NCBI RefSeq assembly: GCF_002929825.1
Contig: NZ_PJJN01000024.1
Span: 19,451-83,450, forward strand
DNA from: Cryobacterium sp. Y29
GTDB lineage: Bacteria; Actinomycetota; Actinomycetes; Actinomycetales; Microbacteriaceae
Length of the DNA: 64,000 nt
Direction of reading: 5' to 3'
Positions 8,663 to 16,735 of this stretch are shown one piece after another. A model generated the notes under the pieces. The model had not been told where the DNA came from. It saw only the letters and a list, made by a program, of their open reading frames with translations, and made no database searches. The stretch's first letter is position 1, and each line of letters starts with the position of its first letter. The translations under genes and the position numbers were made by a program.

Positions 8663-9874
8663 GTGATCATTGACCTTGCTGGTATCTCCGCCGAAGCCGT
8701 TGTCGATCAACACCTGTCGCACCTCGTGAGTGATCGAATCAGGGTAAGTCCCGACATCCGCGGCGGCCAAACGGCGGCGGATGCTGCGCTCGCCGCGTTT
8801 GACGTGACCGGGTATGCCGCGACGCGCAACCGAGTACTTCCGGAATCGGGTCGCGGAGCCTCCCGGTTATCGCCCTACATACGCCACGGGTTGCTTCCTC
8901 TGCGGGAAGTCTGGAATGCGGCCGCCGCAGGTCCGGCACCGGATGTCTCCAAATTCCGTGACGAATTGCTCTGGCAGGAGTATGCCCGACATTTATATGC
9001 TCGTGTTGGCATGCATCTGCATCGCAATTTACGGTTCGATGTTGCCTGGTCGGGGGAATTTGCGCCGGCGGCCTGGCCGCGCGAAATGGCCTGCGTCGAC
9101 TGGGCGCTCTCGAGTTTGGAGACGGACGGCTGGCTGGTGAACCAGTCTCGTATGTGGCTCGCCTCGCAGTACACGGTGCGATCCGGGGCAGGCTGGGTGG
9201 CCGGTCAGGAGTATTTTCATCGCCATCTGCTCGACGGTTCTCGCGCAGCCAACCTGCTCGGGTGGCAATGGACGGTTGGCGCAGGCTCCAGCAAACCCTA
9301 TGGGTTCGCGCGTTGGCAGGTCGAGAAACGCGCGCCCCAATTGTGTGCGGCGTGCCCCCTCAACCGCAACTGCCCGATTCAAAATTTTCCTCCAGACCGA
9401 GATCTGCACCCAGTTTTGAATCCGACTCCTCTGCTCGTGCGGGACGACGATCTTGCAACCACCCAGGGTCCCACCACTGTCGTCGAGCGCTCCACGCCGA
9501 AATCGGTCTTGTTCACGGTCGAATCTCTGGGCGATGCGGATCCTGCTCTTCTTGCGCATCCACAGCTGCCGGCCGTCTTTATCTTTGACGAACCAGCCCT
9601 TGCGAAACTTCAGCTTTCGAGCAAAAGGTTGGTTTTTTTCGTCGAGACACTGCAGGACCTGGCCGCGCGGCACGAGGTGATCGTACATCTCGGAGACCCG
9701 AGACGAATCGCTCCAGAACTCAGCGCCGCGATCACCTGGGCTCCGGTTCCGAGCTTCGAGAAATACGCCGGGACCGCGGTGGAGCTTCATCCATGGCCCT
9801 GGCTTGCCCAACCTCACGCCGGCTCTGTCCAGAGTTTTTCGGCCTGGCGCAAGAACCTTACGCGGCCGAAATAG
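8663..9874 (+). CDS. Photolyase/cryptochrome-like FAD-binding protein with swapped domains
   Basis: A 403-residue protein. Residues about 30-250 match the FAD-binding helical domain of DNA photolyases: SRLSPYIRHGLLPLREVW, then FRDELLWQEYARHLY, WLVNQSRMWLASQYTV and AANLLGWQWTVGAGSSKPY. In ordinary photolyases this domain is C-terminal. Here it comes first, and a smaller alpha/beta-like region follows (SVLFTVESLGDADP through to the end). Between them lies a Cys cluster, CAACPLNRNC, which could bind metal or iron-sulfur. The expected role is flavin-dependent DNA repair or light sensing. The start is a GTG directly downstream of a -10 box. Confidence 0.8.
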   Translation: MIIDLAGISAEAVVDQHLSHLVSDRIRVSPDIRGGQTAADAALAAFDVTGYAATRNRVLPESGRGASRLSPYIRHGLLPLREVWNAAAAGPAPDVSKFRDELLWQEYARHLYARVGMHLHRNLRFDVAWSGEFAPAAWPREMACVDWALSSLETDGWLVNQSRMWLASQYTVRSGAGWVAGQEYFHRHLLDGSRAANLLGWQWTVGAGSSKPYGFARWQVEKRAPQLCAACPLNRNCPIQNFPPDRDLHPVLNPTPLLVRDDDLATTQGPTTVVERSTPKSVLFTVESLGDADPALLAHPQLPAVFIFDEPALAKLQLSSKRLVFFVETLQDLAARHEVIVHLGDPRRIAPELSAAITWAPVPSFEKYAGTAVELHPWPWLAQPHAGSVQSFSAWRKNLTRPK

Positions 9875-10114
9875 CCTGAAAGTGCGTCACTGACCGGTGT
9901 GCTCAATAACATTCCATGTAGAAATCGACCGTGCGCGCCAACAGATGCGCCGACGCCCGAATCGCCAAGGCTGGTTCCTGGCGCACCTGCCCAGCGGCAG
10001 GTCTAGATTTGCCGCTGGCCAACGCTGAGTTTCCAATGGTTAGGGTTGTGCTGCTCTACATCCATCGCAGTCCGGCCGAGTATGACGGGGCAGCGGCCGC
10101 ACACTCCATGTCCT

Positions 10115-10330
10115 CTAACGTGGCGACAGCTTGCGAAGGGCGCTGGCCTTGTGCGCGGCTTCGGCATCCGTCTTTTCTGATTTCACGATAAAGGCCGGCT
10201 CATCTTTCGAGGCGTGAAACGTTTGGCCCGCAAAGTCGAAGTCGCTCGTCTTCTTCTCGACTACCTCCCCCTGAGTTCGTCCCTGAGATGTCGCCCAACT
10301 CACCCGGTCGCCTGTGCTGAAGTCTGTCAC
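10115..10330 (-). CDS. DUF2945-type small protein
   Basis: A 71-residue protein starting at GTG 10330: VTDFSTGDRVSWATSQGRTQ, then VVEKKTSDFDFAGQTFHASK and EPAFIVKSEKTDAEAAHKAS. The FxxGDxVxW opening, the G-x-V strand and the AAHKxSxLRKL ending are the signature of the DUF2945 (hypervirulence-associated TUDOR-like) family, whose function is not established. The frame runs open upstream into the anti-sigma gene region, but that part is a shadow of the other gene. The GTG is preferred because it gives the family's usual length. It starts 17 bases after the anti-sigma stop and may be cotranscribed. Confidence 0.75.
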   Translation of the reverse strand: MTDFSTGDRVSWATSQGRTQGEVVEKKTSDFDFAGQTFHASKDEPAFIVKSEKTDAEAAHKASALRKLSPR

Positions 10331-10347
10331 TGCTTTGCGGGCCTGGA

Positions 10348-10956
10348 TCAGCCAGGGAACGCTGCGTCGTAGACCGCGCGGAGCTCGTTGCTGTCGGCCC
10401 CGGTTACGCCGCAGCCGGTGATCGTTCCATCGACTGCGCCGACGAGGTAGCTCTGGCCGACCTCGAAGGGCACGCCCGAGAAGTCGGAGGCCACCGCATC
10501 GACCTGTGCTACCTCCACGCGGTCGGCGACGTCGCCGGTGAAGCGTTCCGTGACCTCCAACAAAATGGTGTCGCCCTGGATCTGCAGCACCGTCGCGGCG
10601 AACGCCTGCTGCTGCGCCGCGATGGTCGCCGGCTCGAGCACGAGGCAGCTGCCGCTCGCGAGGCCTCCGCCGATGGGAGTCTGCAGCGTCTCGACGGTGG
10701 GTTCCGGGCCGCCGAGCACGAGGGGCGCGACGATTGCAGCGGCGATGGCGAGGCCGGCGGCGACACCGACCACCGGCCTCCACCGCCGAAAGTCGCGTCG
10801 CGGCGCCTCGGGGGTGACGGTCCTGTTACTGGAGGACTGGTCGGTCATGATCTGCTCCATTCTGTGGTCGAGCCACGTCGGCGAGGCAGGGGGCAGCGCG
10901 CGGGCCGGATCAGCGGCGCGCAGCTGATCGCGCAGAGCACGGTCATCGTCGTGCAT
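10348..10956 (-). CDS. Putative anti-sigma factor, single-pass membrane protein
   Basis: A 202-residue protein. A charged cytoplasmic part of about 65 residues (MHDDDRALRDQLRAADPA) is followed by one membrane segment (PVVGVAAGLAIAAAIVAPLV). The extracytoplasmic domain has two Cys (GSCLVLEP and ITGCGVTG) that could form a disulfide. The gene overlaps the ECF sigma gene by 14 bases and follows it, the usual layout for a sigma factor and its membrane-bound inhibitor. No HxxxCxxC zinc anti-sigma motif is visible, so the assignment rests on topology and position. Confidence 0.65.
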   Translation of the reverse strand: MHDDDRALRDQLRAADPARALPPASPTWLDHRMEQIMTDQSSSNRTVTPEAPRRDFRRWRPVVGVAAGLAIAAAIVAPLVLGGPEPTVETLQTPIGGGLASGSCLVLEPATIAAQQQAFAATVLQIQGDTILLEVTERFTGDVADRVEVAQVDAVASDFSGVPFEVGQSYLVGAVDGTITGCGVTGADSNELRAVYDAAFPG

Positions 10957-11524
10957 CTTCGCTCCCTTCGTCGTAAGTTATATGTCCGGTCGGATTGCCG
11001 GATTTCAGTAGCTCCTGTTTGAGTCGCGCCTTTGCACGGTGGAGTCGGATCGCCGCTGCGTTTGCGCTGATGCCGAGCACAACGGCAAGCTGCGGGCTCG
11101 TCAATTCGTCCCACGCCCACAGCCGGAGGATTTCGGCGTCGTTTCGACGCAGGCCAGCGAGGGCCGCGGTCAAGCGGGCCGCCTCGGCTGTGCCATCGAC
11201 AGTGGACGCGGCGGAACTCTCCTCCGCAGCGGCCGGTGGCGGATCGATAGCGATGATGCGGCCGATGAGACGGGCGCGGCGACGCTCGGCACGTCGGGCG
11301 TTGCTGAGGCACTGCCGCGCGACGACGATCGCCCAAGGCAGGGCGTCGTCGGGCACCTCGTCGAGGCGGCGCCAGCACACCAGCAGGGTGTCGCCGATCA
11401 CGTCGTCGGCCGTCGCGGCGTCGGTACGGCGGTGCAGGTAGCGGCGCACCGGGTCGATGACGAGCACGACGAGGTTGCGCATCCGCTTCTCGCGGTTAGT
11501 GTCGGTGTCGGTCACAACTCTCAT
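10943..11524 (-). CDS. ECF-type RNA polymerase sigma factor
   Basis: A 193-residue sigma-70-family protein. Region 2 spans about residues 15-80 (DPVRRYLHRRTDAATADDVI, then LLVCWRRLDEVP and ALPWAIVVARQCLSNARR). Region 4 ends the protein (LRRNDAEILRLWAWDELTSP, then GISANAAAIRLHRAKARLK, a helix-turn-helix for the -35 box). A linker rich in Ala and Glu joins the two, with no region 3. ATG 11524 is chosen because family similarity begins there; an ATG at 11566 is also possible, and neither has a clear ribosome-binding site. The next gene encodes a probable anti-sigma factor. Confidence 0.85.
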   Translation of the reverse strand: MRVVTDTDTNREKRMRNLVVLVIDPVRRYLHRRTDAATADDVIGDTLLVCWRRLDEVPDDALPWAIVVARQCLSNARRAERRRARLIGRIIAIDPPPAAAEESSAASTVDGTAEAARLTAALAGLRRNDAEILRLWAWDELTSPQLAVVLGISANAAAIRLHRAKARLKQELLKSGNPTGHITYDEGSEDARR

Positions 11525-11962
11525 ACTGAGGTATGTCCGGCAGGGCGCGGGGATTTCATGCGACATAGTCTCGCACCGTTTTACCCTGTCAGCTTCCCGC
11601 GCGGGTCAGCCCGTCGGGTGGCTTCGCGGACGCCCGCCACCTCCGCGGCTGGGTGGCCGCATCGGGAACGCGGCTGGGGCGCGACCGGTAGCTCGGGGAC
11701 TTCAAGCACCACCGGCGTTGCCGCGACAGAGGCACATCGGCAAACCGTGCAGGTGATCAAAGATTGTCGTATCCGGGGGCGCTGCGCTATCCCGCTCTTG
11801 GGCCAGGAATTCACAGCACGGTCGCCCGATTCCAGCTGTGCGCGATAACGGTAAATCTCCTTCCTCCGACTACTTGCTGATCGCAGGAATCTCAGCCCGA
11901 AAGACGGATTCTCTGCGAACACTTTCATCTCGTGGAATCGGTGGCTCATCTAGCATGGCCAC
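11525..11962. other. Intergenic region without a supported gene
   Basis: A 438-base stretch between the sigma gene and the small membrane protein gene. A minus frame at 11581-11949 encodes a tail with CTVCRCA and later RCGHP, but its composition is not convincing. It also overlaps the likely promoter of the plus-strand gene at 11963. I see no RNA gene or clear terminator. Confidence 0.4.
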
Positions 11963-12304
11963 ATGGGCGAGATACAAGCTGGGCAAAGCGGGGGTTCCAG
12001 ATCAAACCTCTCGCGTCGGGTGCGCGTATGCATGGTCGTTCTCGGCGCCGTGGCAGCCGTCATCGGACTCGTGCTCCTTCTACTGCCGAGCGGGCAAGCG
12101 AGCTTCGGCTGGTTCGCCTATGCGCCGCTCAGCAATTCGCCATTCATCCCGCCAGGTGTACTGGTCTCGCCACACAGTCAGATCGGGATCGTGCTGTTCG
12201 TTATCGGATTGGCAATGCTCGCATTCGGTGCCGGCTGGATGCTCGGGCACCGCCAGGCCGCACGTCATCAACGATTTCCCGATCCGGGCAGCCCGGGCAT
12301 CTGA
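11963..12304 (+). CDS. Small two-pass membrane protein, unknown function
   Basis: A 113-residue protein with an Arg-rich start (SRSNLSRRVRV) and two hydrophobic helices (VVLGAVAAVIGLVLLLLPSG, about residues 25-45, and IGIVLFVIGLAMLAFGAGWM, about 74-93). They are joined by an aromatic loop (FGWFAYAPLSNSPFIPPG). The short tail is His/Arg/Pro-rich. No family is recognised, though small proteins of this type are common in Actinobacteria. It stands alone between minus-strand genes. High third-position GC supports it being coding. Confidence 0.6.
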   Translation: MGEIQAGQSGGSRSNLSRRVRVCMVVLGAVAAVIGLVLLLLPSGQASFGWFAYAPLSNSPFIPPGVLVSPHSQIGIVLFVIGLAMLAFGAGWMLGHRQAARHQRFPDPGSPGI

Positions 12305-12379
12305 GAACTTTCCCCTGCTTCGCCCGCGAGCTCAGTGGCGCAGCAACTGAACAAACTGGGCGATTGCGGGCTTCTACAC

Positions 12380-13399
12380 CTAGTCGAGCACGCGGGAGCG
12401 CTGATCGCGTCCCGCTTCGCCGTACGGCCACGCCGAGGGCTCCGGGTCGCTTGCTGTGTTGAGCGTTGCAAGGTCCACTGCGGTGAGCGCCACGTCGAGG
12501 CTGCCGAGGTTGTCGGCAAGCTGTTCGGTGGTGCGTGCGCCGAGAATGACCGAGCTGACCGCCGGTTGCGCGCTCAACCAGGCCAGTGCGATACGCGACA
12601 TCGACTGACTGTGAACGTCAGCCAGACCTTGCAGCGCCTCGAGTACACGCCACGTCCTCGCCTGGGCGGAGCGCAGGTCGTAGGCCTCGACGCCGCGCTG
12701 GGGATCCTCGCCCAAGCGAGTCGCGCCCGAGGGGCGCTGGTGCTGCGAGTACTTGCCAGCCAGCCAGCCGCCACCGAGGGGCGACCACGGGAGCACTCCT
12801 AGGCCGTTGGCTTCGCAGGCAGGCAAGATTTCCCACTCCACCTCGCGCGCCAGCAGATTGTATTGCGGCTGCATTGAGATGAGCGGGAACCGACCGCAAG
12901 CGGCCGACGCTGCCTGAGCAATCTGCCAGCCAAGGAAGTTTGAGAGGCCGGCATAGCTAATTTTTCCCGACTGAACCGCAAATTCAAGAAACCCGAGAGT
13001 CTCATCAAGCGGAGTGATGGGGTCCCACGAATGCACCTGATACAGGTCGATGTGGTCGACGCCTAGCCGCCGCAACGTGCCGTCGAGCGCGCGCCGCAGG
13101 TGCCGGCGCGACGTGCCAGAATCGCGCGGGTCCACGCCGACGGGAAACCGCCCCTTGCCCGCAATCACAAGCCGGTCCCGCGCGACAACACTTTGGCCGC
13201 GCAGCCATTCACCAACGATCTCCTCCGACTGTCCACCGCTGTACACATCAGCGGTCTCGAGCATGGTGCCGCCGGCCTCCGTGTACTGATCCAGCTGAGC
13301 ATGCGCCTGCTCGGCGTCAGTTTCGGCACCGAAAGTCATCGTTCCCAACGCGAACGAGGAAACGGCGAGCCCGGAGCGTCCGAGGGTGGTGTACTTCAT
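12380..13399 (-). CDS. Aldo/keto reductase
   Basis: A 339-residue NADPH-dependent oxidoreductase of the Tas/YajO-like group. Visible marks: MKYTTLGRSGLAVSSFALGT at the start, then ETADVYSGGQSEEIVGEWL, where the catalytic Asp and Tyr lie, then HIDLYQVHSWDPITPLDE and ISMQPQYNLL. The cofactor end reads VSSVILGARTTEQLADNL. It acts in the cytoplasm on aldehydes or ketones; the substrate is unknown. It is a single gene flanked by a membrane protein gene and a transposase remnant. Confidence 0.93.
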   Translation of the reverse strand: MKYTTLGRSGLAVSSFALGTMTFGAETDAEQAHAQLDQYTEAGGTMLETADVYSGGQSEEIVGEWLRGQSVVARDRLVIAGKGRFPVGVDPRDSGTSRRHLRRALDGTLRRLGVDHIDLYQVHSWDPITPLDETLGFLEFAVQSGKISYAGLSNFLGWQIAQAASAACGRFPLISMQPQYNLLAREVEWEILPACEANGLGVLPWSPLGGGWLAGKYSQHQRPSGATRLGEDPQRGVEAYDLRSAQARTWRVLEALQGLADVHSQSMSRIALAWLSAQPAVSSVILGARTTEQLADNLGSLDVALTAVDLATLNTASDPEPSAWPYGEAGRDQRSRVLD

Positions 13400-13617
13400 A
13401 CTTGAGTGACCTTTCTAGAGCGACGAAAGCGGAGAGCGTGGTCGACAAACGCCGACGAATGCTTCCACGTCGGCATCGACCCGCAGGTCAATTGTCCATG
13501 ATTCGGGTCAAGGAATTGGCGAGGCCGGATTCGCAGGTGTGCGCCTGGCCTTGCTAAACGGCGAGACAGTGTTACGGCGTCTTTGATCGCTGTCTTCACT
13601 TCGTCGTCACCGCATGG

Positions 13618-13770
13618 TTGTCTTCGATATCGGCTCAGCCTTCGAATGACATTGAGCACGACACCTGTCGCGACCTGAACATCGAGGTCGATAGGACACT
13701 CCCCCATCGCTCACAGACGAACGGGAGAGTCGAGCGTTTGCACCGCACTCTCCGCGCCTCCCGAATTGGA
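13618..13770 (+). pseudogene. Transposase (rve integrase domain) remnant
   Basis: Within the gene-free gap 13400-13883, the plus frame around 13700-13753 reads HRSQTNGRVERLHRTL. This is the conserved strand-helix near the catalytic Glu of IS481/IS3-type transposases (PQTNGKxERFHRTL). Sequence on either side in the same frame is unrelated to a transposase, so only a short remnant survives. The rest of the gap shows no supportable gene. Confidence 0.6.
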
Positions 13771-13883
13771 ACCGCTGACCTGCATGGTGTTGAAAAACGC
13801 TGTCACTCAGCGGGACGTGACGCCAGGGTCGGTGTCACCGCCGGTAGTTGTGGCGTCGTACCGCACCGGTATGTGGTGGCGTT

Positions 13884-16538
13884 TCAGTCGGTTGCATGTG
13901 GCGATCCGTCACGGCGTGACAAAGCAAACTCCTGGCCCCTGCTACCAATGGGGACAGAGTGGTTCAGCGCGCGGCCGCCCAGGCGATACAGGTACCACGC
14001 CGTAACTCCGATGGCGAGTGACAGGACCGTCCCGAACCAGGGAGCGCTGCTCTCCCAAGCCGGGTAGACGACCCAGTGGGTGAGGTAGATGAACAGGGAT
14101 GCGCTGGCCAGAAGTCGCACGGCCGGCACGAGGACCCGGTGTATTCGCAGCCGCTGTACCCAGATCAATAACAGTATTCCGCCCACTACAACCGCTTCGC
14201 GCGCTGGATCCCCGAAGAAACCGGCCGTGGCGACGATCGCCGCCACGGACACTGCCAGTCGCTTTCCCCGGCTGTCGGCCCGCGCGATGACCCACCCGAG
14301 CAGGAGAGACCACAGCACAGTGATCACGGCGTAGCGTTCAACACCTTCAGCTTCGATCCCCACGAGCGCGAACCGGAGCGTGACCGCTGCCACAAAGAGA
14401 GCAACGGAAAACATCCAAGGATGTCGGCGCTCAAGACGATCGATGGGGCGAATGAGGAACATGGCCGCCAGGCCGAGCATCGTCCAGACGGCGGCTTCGA
14501 GGAACCAGAATTGCCATTGCTCGTTCCAGCCCCCATCGCCGGGAACAATGTTGTTGACCAACAAAGTGGTGGTCCAGGTGTACTTGCCGGTGGACACCGC
14601 GACGGCACCGATCCACAGCGCGGCCGGAACCGCGATTTGGGCTGCGCTCGCAAACAGGCGGCGAACCCGCGTAGCCCCCGCCACGTTGGCAAGCTGGAAC
14701 CTGGCCAGGTTGTACCCAGCGACGGCGAGCAGCAGATGCGCGCCGCCCTGCAGTGTGATCAGGTCAGCATGGGTGGCCACGATCAGCACGATAGCCACAG
14801 CACGAAGAACGGCGGGAGTCTCTACTCGGGGAAAACGGCCCCACCACCCCGTGCCTGCCGCCGCTCCTCCTGTGTGCGATTCGCCAACGGCAGTGCGATC
14901 AACACCTGGTGAAGATCCTTCGGCCAAGGAAGCAAGGGTCTGAGCCGATTGGATGGGCCAATTTCGCGGCAGTGCACCGAGCAAATCTTCCAGCCGCAGG
15001 GTCACCTCAACGTAGCTCAACGAATCCCCACCAAGCCCGGCGAACGAGTCGTTGATGGTGGCGTCGGGTCGCTCGAGCAACACGATGAACAGATCACGAA
15101 TCACGTCGGCGGTTGCGCCGTGCCCGGCATTCACCCCTGCCAACGTCTTTTCGGTGTCGACCATTTCGGCGTACCGCACGAGCGCGGCAAAATCGGCCTT
15201 GCCACTGGCCGTATGTGGAAACTCGCTGATGGAGTAGACACGTATCGCGTGAGCGGGAATACCGAGTAGTGCAGCGGCGCGGGTTCGTGCGCGGTCAACG
15301 GAGCGGGCCGATCGGACGAATACGAGCACGTCTTCTCCGGTGCTCGCGGTACGAGCTTCGAATCCCTCCTGAGCCAGGAGGCGCTGAACGGAATCGAGGT
15401 CAACCCGGAGTCCGTACACCTTCACGAATCGGTTGAGGCGGCCGACGACCTCGAACATGCCGTCGTCGGCCTGCCGGGCAAGATCGCCGGTGCGAAGCTC
15501 GTGGACGGTGCGCCCGAGGGCGAAGTCTGCGGGTGTTTCTGCGTAACCGAGCATGACGTTGGGGCCTTGGTAGACCAGCTCGCCGACATCCGTTCCCGGC
15601 GCAGCATCGATGCGTAGGCGACCGCCAGGGATGGCGCGGCCGATTGTGCCAGCGGCCTGGGAGGCGAACTCCGCGGGGACGTACGCCATGCGCGCGGTTG
15701 CCTCTGTCTGCCCGTACATAACGAAGAATTCGAATCCACGACGTTCCCCGAGGCGTGCAAAGCGGCGCACCGTGTCGGGGGCGAGGCGGCCACCGGCTTG
15801 GGTGAGGTAGCGGATGCTCGCGGGCAACCGATCAGTGAACTCGCCCGCCTCGAGCAGCTCAAAGGTATACGGGACGCCAGCGAAAGAGGTGATCCGGTGC
15901 GTCGCGGCCTCGTCCCAGAACGCCGCGTCGGCCACCGACCGTTCGGTGAGGACAACGCTCGCTCCCGCAACGAGATGACTGTTCACCACGGAGAGCCCGT
16001 AACAGTAATGCAATGGGAGCGTGGTCACTGCCCGGTCAGCGGGTGTAAGACGCAGATACGACGCTATGGCGTGTGCGTTGCTCAACACGTTTTGTCGCGA
16101 TAAACGCACGAGCTTGGGAGTCCCGGTCGACCCGGACGTGCTCACCAGCAGAGCGAGGTCATCAGCGAAGCTGTGCGCGGAGCCGGGCCGTATCTCCCGC
16201 AGAGCCGCGTCACCCCCGCTGCCGGCAAAAAGGACATCAGGATTGAACCGGTCAGCGAGCGACGCGCGAAGAGTCCGCGATGCTTCGTCGTCACCAGGCG
16301 GGACTAGAAGTACGGGGTGTCCGCCTTCCAACGCTGCTAGGTACGTAACGATCGACTCGACGGCGTTGGTCGCCTCCAGCATCACCAATCGCCGGACACT
16401 GCCCAGCTCGTGTCGACGTGCAGCGGCCAGCTGGGCCACCTGGGCATAGCTGACAGTTTCACTGCCAGTGACGAAGGCGACGTCCTCGTCTGCTCCACTG
16501 AGGAGCCTGAGTTGTGGAGCGGGTATGGTCTGGAGCAC
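13884..16538 (-). CDS. Adenylation-carrier-acyltransferase fusion protein
   Basis: An 884-residue protein with three parts. Residues about 1-470 are an AMP-forming adenylation domain: LLVSTSGSTGTPKLVRLSRQ (phosphate loop), MYGQTEATARM, RTGDLARQ, VGRLNRFVKVYGLRVDL, and PHTASGKADF with the catalytic Lys. About 490-560 is a carrier domain with the phosphopantetheine Ser in LGGDSLSYVEV. From about 590 to the end are roughly ten hydrophobic segments of a type-3 acyltransferase (LRAVAIVLIVATHADLITL, ASLFIYLTHWVVYP). The protein would activate an acid, hold it as a thioester and pass it to an acceptor at the membrane. The start is GTG 16538. An IdeR/DtxR-type iron box lies 32 bases upstream. No condensation or thioesterase domain is present. 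Confidence 0.85.
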   Translation of the reverse strand: MLQTIPAPQLRLLSGADEDVAFVTGSETVSYAQVAQLAAARRHELGSVRRLVMLEATNAVESIVTYLAALEGGHPVLLVPPGDDEASRTLRASLADRFNPDVLFAGSGGDAALREIRPGSAHSFADDLALLVSTSGSTGTPKLVRLSRQNVLSNAHAIASYLRLTPADRAVTTLPLHYCYGLSVVNSHLVAGASVVLTERSVADAAFWDEAATHRITSFAGVPYTFELLEAGEFTDRLPASIRYLTQAGGRLAPDTVRRFARLGERRGFEFFVMYGQTEATARMAYVPAEFASQAAGTIGRAIPGGRLRIDAAPGTDVGELVYQGPNVMLGYAETPADFALGRTVHELRTGDLARQADDGMFEVVGRLNRFVKVYGLRVDLDSVQRLLAQEGFEARTASTGEDVLVFVRSARSVDRARTRAAALLGIPAHAIRVYSISEFPHTASGKADFAALVRYAEMVDTEKTLAGVNAGHGATADVIRDLFIVLLERPDATINDSFAGLGGDSLSYVEVTLRLEDLLGALPRNWPIQSAQTLASLAEGSSPGVDRTAVGESHTGGAAAGTGWWGRFPRVETPAVLRAVAIVLIVATHADLITLQGGAHLLLAVAGYNLARFQLANVAGATRVRRLFASAAQIAVPAALWIGAVAVSTGKYTWTTTLLVNNIVPGDGGWNEQWQFWFLEAAVWTMLGLAAMFLIRPIDRLERRHPWMFSVALFVAAVTLRFALVGIEAEGVERYAVITVLWSLLLGWVIARADSRGKRLAVSVAAIVATAGFFGDPAREAVVVGGILLLIWVQRLRIHRVLVPAVRLLASASLFIYLTHWVVYPAWESSAPWFGTVLSLAIGVTAWYLYRLGGRALNHSVPIGSRGQEFALSRRDGSPHATD

Positions 16539-16569
16539 GGAACACTTTCGAACGATACGTAGGAGCTTG

Positions 16570-16588
16570 TTAGGTAAGGATAACCTAC
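16570..16588. promoter_or_regulatory. Iron box (IdeR/DtxR-type operator)
   Basis: TTAGGTAAGGATAACCTAC matches the IdeR/DtxR consensus TTAGGTTAGGCTAACCTAA at 16 of 19 positions and keeps its dyad arms. It lies 32 bases upstream of the GTG of the adenylation-acyltransferase gene, where a repressor would block transcription when iron is plentiful. Confidence 0.75.
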
Positions 16589-16735
16589 ATACGTCTACAA
16601 CCCTATGTCTTCACAATCCGATCGTCGAGGTCAAGTCGGACGGCTGCCCTGAGTCACCTTCGCGTCGCAGAATCGCGTTCTCTGTGTGATAGGCGGAAAT
16701 GACCCGCAACCTCGTTGTCCCTGGACCGCCCCTGC

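Noticed and set aside
9931..10191. Plus ORF of 86 residues between the photolyase-like and DUF2945 genes
   Set aside because: No motif or ribosome-binding site, and it overlaps the well-supported DUF2945 gene antisense.
10331..10783. Long minus frame extending the DUF2945 gene upstream
   Set aside because: The extension is Arg-rich shadow of the anti-sigma gene; DUF2945 similarity begins at the GTG at 10330.
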